Source: UBA3537 sp038138145 (lineage in GTDB: Bacteria > Bacteroidota > Bacteroidia > Flavobacteriales > Flavobacteriaceae). From it: a DNA stretch of 64,000 nt. Shown here piece by piece: positions 61,874-64,000 of this stretch; within the stretch, counting starts at the first letter, position 1; each line of letters begins with the position of its first letter. The stretch spans positions 1 through 64,000 of the forward strand of contig JAYQDD010000003.1 in the NCBI GenBank assembly GCA_038138145.1, written 5' to 3'. Under the pieces are notes generated by a model that worked only from the letters and a program-made list of their open reading frames with translations, ran no database searches and had not been told where the DNA came from. Both the position numbers and the translations under genes were made by a program.

Positions 61874-64000
61874 ATGGCTGATATTATAAGATTAAGTAAA
61901 GTATTGAGGGAGTTGAACATCTCGATGGATCGTGCTATTGATTTTTTAGAATCAAAAAACATTGAAATTGAGAAGCGTCCAACAACCAAAATTTCTGCTG
62001 AAGTATATCAATTACTGTCAGGGGAGTTTCAAACTGATGCCAGTAAAAAAGTTGCTTCTAAAGAAGTTGGTCAAGCAAAGCAGAAAGAAAAAGAAGCATT
62101 ACGCCAACAACGAGAATTAGAGCTTGAGGAAAAATTAAAAAAAGAAGAAGAGGCCAAAAAAGTTATTAAAGCCAAAACCACTTTTGAAGGACCTAAGACC
62201 GTTGGTAAAATAGATTTAAATCCAAGCAAACCTAAATCAAAAGTAGATGAGCCAAAGCCCGTTGAGCCAACAAAAAAAACAGAAGATAATAAACCTGCTA
62301 AAGTTATAGATCCAAAGGCAGAGAAACAGTCAGTCGAAGAAAAAACAGCAAAACCAGAAGCAGATTCAGAAACTGTTAAAACCCAATATGCAAAATTGTC
62401 TGGCCCAAAATCAACAGGGCAAACCATAGATTTATCTCAATTCAATAAACCAAAAAAGGCGGCGTCTGACAAAGACAATAAAAGCACAAATTCTTCTGAT
62501 TCCAAAAAGAAAAGAAGAAGAATTAGTAAAGTTGGTGGAGGAAACCAAGGACAAAAATCACGATCTAATCGCGGAAGATCACAAAAACCGAGTACTCCAA
62601 AAGTTGAGCCAACCGCAGAAGAAGTCCAAAAACAAGTACGAGAAACACTCGAAAAACTTCAAGGGAAATCTTCTAAAGGGAAAGGTGCAAAATACAGAAG
62701 AGATAAACGTGACCAACACCGTCAGCAAACGGAAAAAGATTTAGAACAACAGGAATTAGAGAGTAAAACACTGAAAGTGACAGAGTTTGTTACAGCCAAT
62801 GAGGTTGCGACCATGATGGATGTCTCCGTTACAGAAATTATTTCTGCCTGTATGTCTCTAGGCATGATGGTTACGATGAACCAACGCCTTGATGCAGAAA
62901 CACTTTCGATTGTTGCAGAAGAATTTGGATATACTGTAGATTTTGTAAATGCTGATATTGATGAAAACATCGATGAAGTCGAAGATAAAGAGGAAGACCT
63001 ATTGGAACGTGCGCCTATTGTCACAGTTATGGGGCATGTCGATCACGGTAAAACGTCGTTGCTCGATTATATTAGAGAAGAAAATGTAATTGCAGGAGAG
63101 TCTGGAGGCATTACCCAGCACATTGGGGCCTATGGAGTAACCTTGGCTTCTGGACAAAAAATAGCATTCTTAGATACACCTGGTCACGAGGCCTTTACAG
63201 CCATGCGGGCCAGAGGAGCACAAGTTACTGATATTGCCATAATTGTAATTGCCGCTGACGATAACATCAAGCCGCAAACAAAAGAAGCAATTTCACATGC
63301 ACAAGCAGCAGGTGTTCCTATCGTTTTTGCAATCAACAAAGTAGATTTGCCAACCGCAAATCCAGATAAAATAAAAGAAGGACTAGCCAATATGAACCTT
63401 ATGGTTGAAGATTGGGGTGGGAAAATCCAATCCCACGATATCTCTGCCAAAAATGGAGACGGTGTACAAGAACTTCTAGAAAAAGTATTACTAGAAGCAG
63501 AACTTTTAGAGCTTAAAGCAAATCCAAATAAACCTGCAGTAGGGACAATTGTCGAGGCATTTTTGGACAAAGGTCGTGGTTATGTTTCTACGATATTAGT
63601 ACAAGCCGGAACATTACGCGTTGGTGATTATGTATTGGCTGGGAAAAATAGCGGTAAAGTCAAAGCCATGCACGACGAGAGAGGTCAGGAAATTAGTGAA
63701 GCAGGACCATCAACTCCAATATCGATACTTGGATTGGACGGTGCGCCACAAGCTGGAGACAAATTCAATGTTTTTAAAGACGAACGCGAAGCCAAACAAA
63801 TTGCTGCTAAACGAACACAATTGCAGCGTGAACAATCCGTACGTACACAACGTCATATAACCTTAGACGAGATTGGAAGACGTATTGCGCTTGGAGACTT
63901 TAAGGAACTTAACATCATCCTCAAAGGTGATGTAGATGGTTCTGTAGAAGCACTTACCGATTCGTTCCAAAAACTTTCAACAGAAGAAATTCAAGTCAAT
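61874..64000 (+). CDS. infB: Translation initiation factor IF-2 (5' part, runs off the window)
   Basis: 709 codons are present and the frame is open at the window end. The start ATG at 61874 (MADIIRLSKVLRELNISMDRAIDFLESK) gives the IF2-N domain. A long Lys/Glu/Pro-rich linker (about 55-290) and a second IF2-N domain (about 300-355) follow. The GTPase domain has G1 GHVDHGKTS, the switch II DTPGHEAF and G4 NKVD (about 375-550), then domain II. IF-2 places initiator tRNA on the ribosome. 76 bp after nusA with no terminator, so it is co-transcribed. Confidence 0.96.
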   Translation, partial: MADIIRLSKVLRELNISMDRAIDFLESKNIEIEKRPTTKISAEVYQLLSGEFQTDASKKVASKEVGQAKQKEKEALRQQRELELEEKLKKEEEAKKVIKAKTTFEGPKTVGKIDLNPSKPKSKVDEPKPVEPTKKTEDNKPAKVIDPKAEKQSVEEKTAKPEADSETVKTQYAKLSGPKSTGQTIDLSQFNKPKKAASDKDNKSTNSSDSKKKRRRISKVGGGNQGQKSRSNRGRSQKPSTPKVEPTAEEVQKQVRETLEKLQGKSSKGKGAKYRRDKRDQHRQQTEKDLEQQELESKTLKVTEFVTANEVATMMDVSVTEIISACMSLGMMVTMNQRLDAETLSIVAEEFGYTVDFVNADIDENIDEVEDKEEDLLERAPIVTVMGHVDHGKTSLLDYIREENVIAGESGGITQHIGAYGVTLASGQKIAFLDTPGHEAFTAMRARGAQVTDIAIIVIAADDNIKPQTKEAISHAQAAGVPIVFAINKVDLPTANPDKIKEGLANMNLMVEDWGGKIQSHDISAKNGDGVQELLEKVLLEAELLELKANPNKPAVGTIVEAFLDKGRGYVSTILVQAGTLRVGDYVLAGKNSGKVKAMHDERGQEISEAGPSTPISILGLDGAPQAGDKFNVFKDEREAKQIAAKRTQLQREQSVRTQRHITLDEIGRRIALGDFKELNIILKGDVDGSVEALTDSFQKLSTEEIQVN

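Noticed and set aside
1..64000. CRISPR array, prophage, insertion sequence or integron
   Set aside because: No regularly spaced 25-40-bp repeats, no transposase, integrase or phage structural genes are visible. The only periodic repeats are the 7-bp units near the phosphate genes and the coding repeats of the surface protein.

Overview
The window is chromosomal DNA of a member of the Bacteroidota, most likely a Flavobacteriaceae species. Four lines of evidence support this. The DNA is AT-rich. Several secreted proteins carry type IX secretion (T9SS) sorting domains, and a PorP/SprF-family protein is present. Promoters have the Bacteroidota form TTG-N18-23-TAnnTTTG. The operons are of flavobacterial type: rimP-nusA-infB, sucA-sucB, TonB receptors with a carboxypeptidase-regulatory-like N-terminus, and a DUF2723 membrane protein. 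A laminarinase-like GH16 enzyme would fit a marine, algal-glucan-using life style, but that is inference.

Layout. 0-7.5 kb: a 2066-residue mosaic surface protein (FISUMP, LamG and Ig-like modules, type B T9SS tail) with its PorP/SprF partner. 7.7-9.3 kb: a small LRR-like secreted protein, then about 600 bp of remnants. 9.3-11.8 kb: an arsenic operon (arsR, thioredoxin-type arsenate reductase, ACR3 pump) facing a CDGSH iron-sulfur protein. 11.9-12.1 kb: tRNA-Pro(GGG) with a second copy of its 3' end 106 bp downstream. 12.1-18.7 kb: secreted GH16 enzyme, HxlR regulator, DsbD, HupE/UreJ-like protein, dCMP deaminase and a secreted T9SS cargo. 18.9-24.3 kb: MarC, a DUF3109 protein and ribonucleotide reductase nrdB-nrdA. 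24.3-34.2 kb: a probable phosphate locus (PiT transporter, OprO/P-like porin, YwqK-like protein, beta-helix lipoprotein, TonB receptor, dGTPase). 34-38.5 kb: dxs, tadA and aspS. 38.5-44.9 kb: a TetR-TolC-adaptor-RND efflux operon. 45-50 kb: a polyprenyl synthase and sucAB. 50-56.5 kb: polA, a sugar MFS transporter, a metallophosphoesterase and a thioredoxin-like protein without cysteines. 56.5-59.7 kb: a DUF2723 gene interrupted by one in-frame TGA. 59.8-64 kb: tRNA-Gln(TTG), then rimP-nusA-infB (infB runs off the end).

Most of the window is ordinary core genome. The strongest unexplained signal is non-coding. A 7-bp element close to ACATTAA recurs as direct repeats with an exact 11-bp period at three sites, plus one weaker site, all in the phosphate locus. 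This is the geometry of a PhoB box. Two of these arrays point at the porin-PiT operon, and an intrinsic terminator lies between them, so the upstream array would drive a non-coding transcript of roughly 180 nt. I read this as a candidate phosphate-starvation regulon with its own small RNA or attenuated leader. Other items for follow-up are LamG domains inserted inside Ig-like domains, the tRNA 3'-end duplication, the nonsense codon in the DUF2723 gene, and four convergent gene pairs whose stop codons overlap by exactly 4 nt.

All calls come from reading the sequence and from knowledge of protein families. No database search was run.
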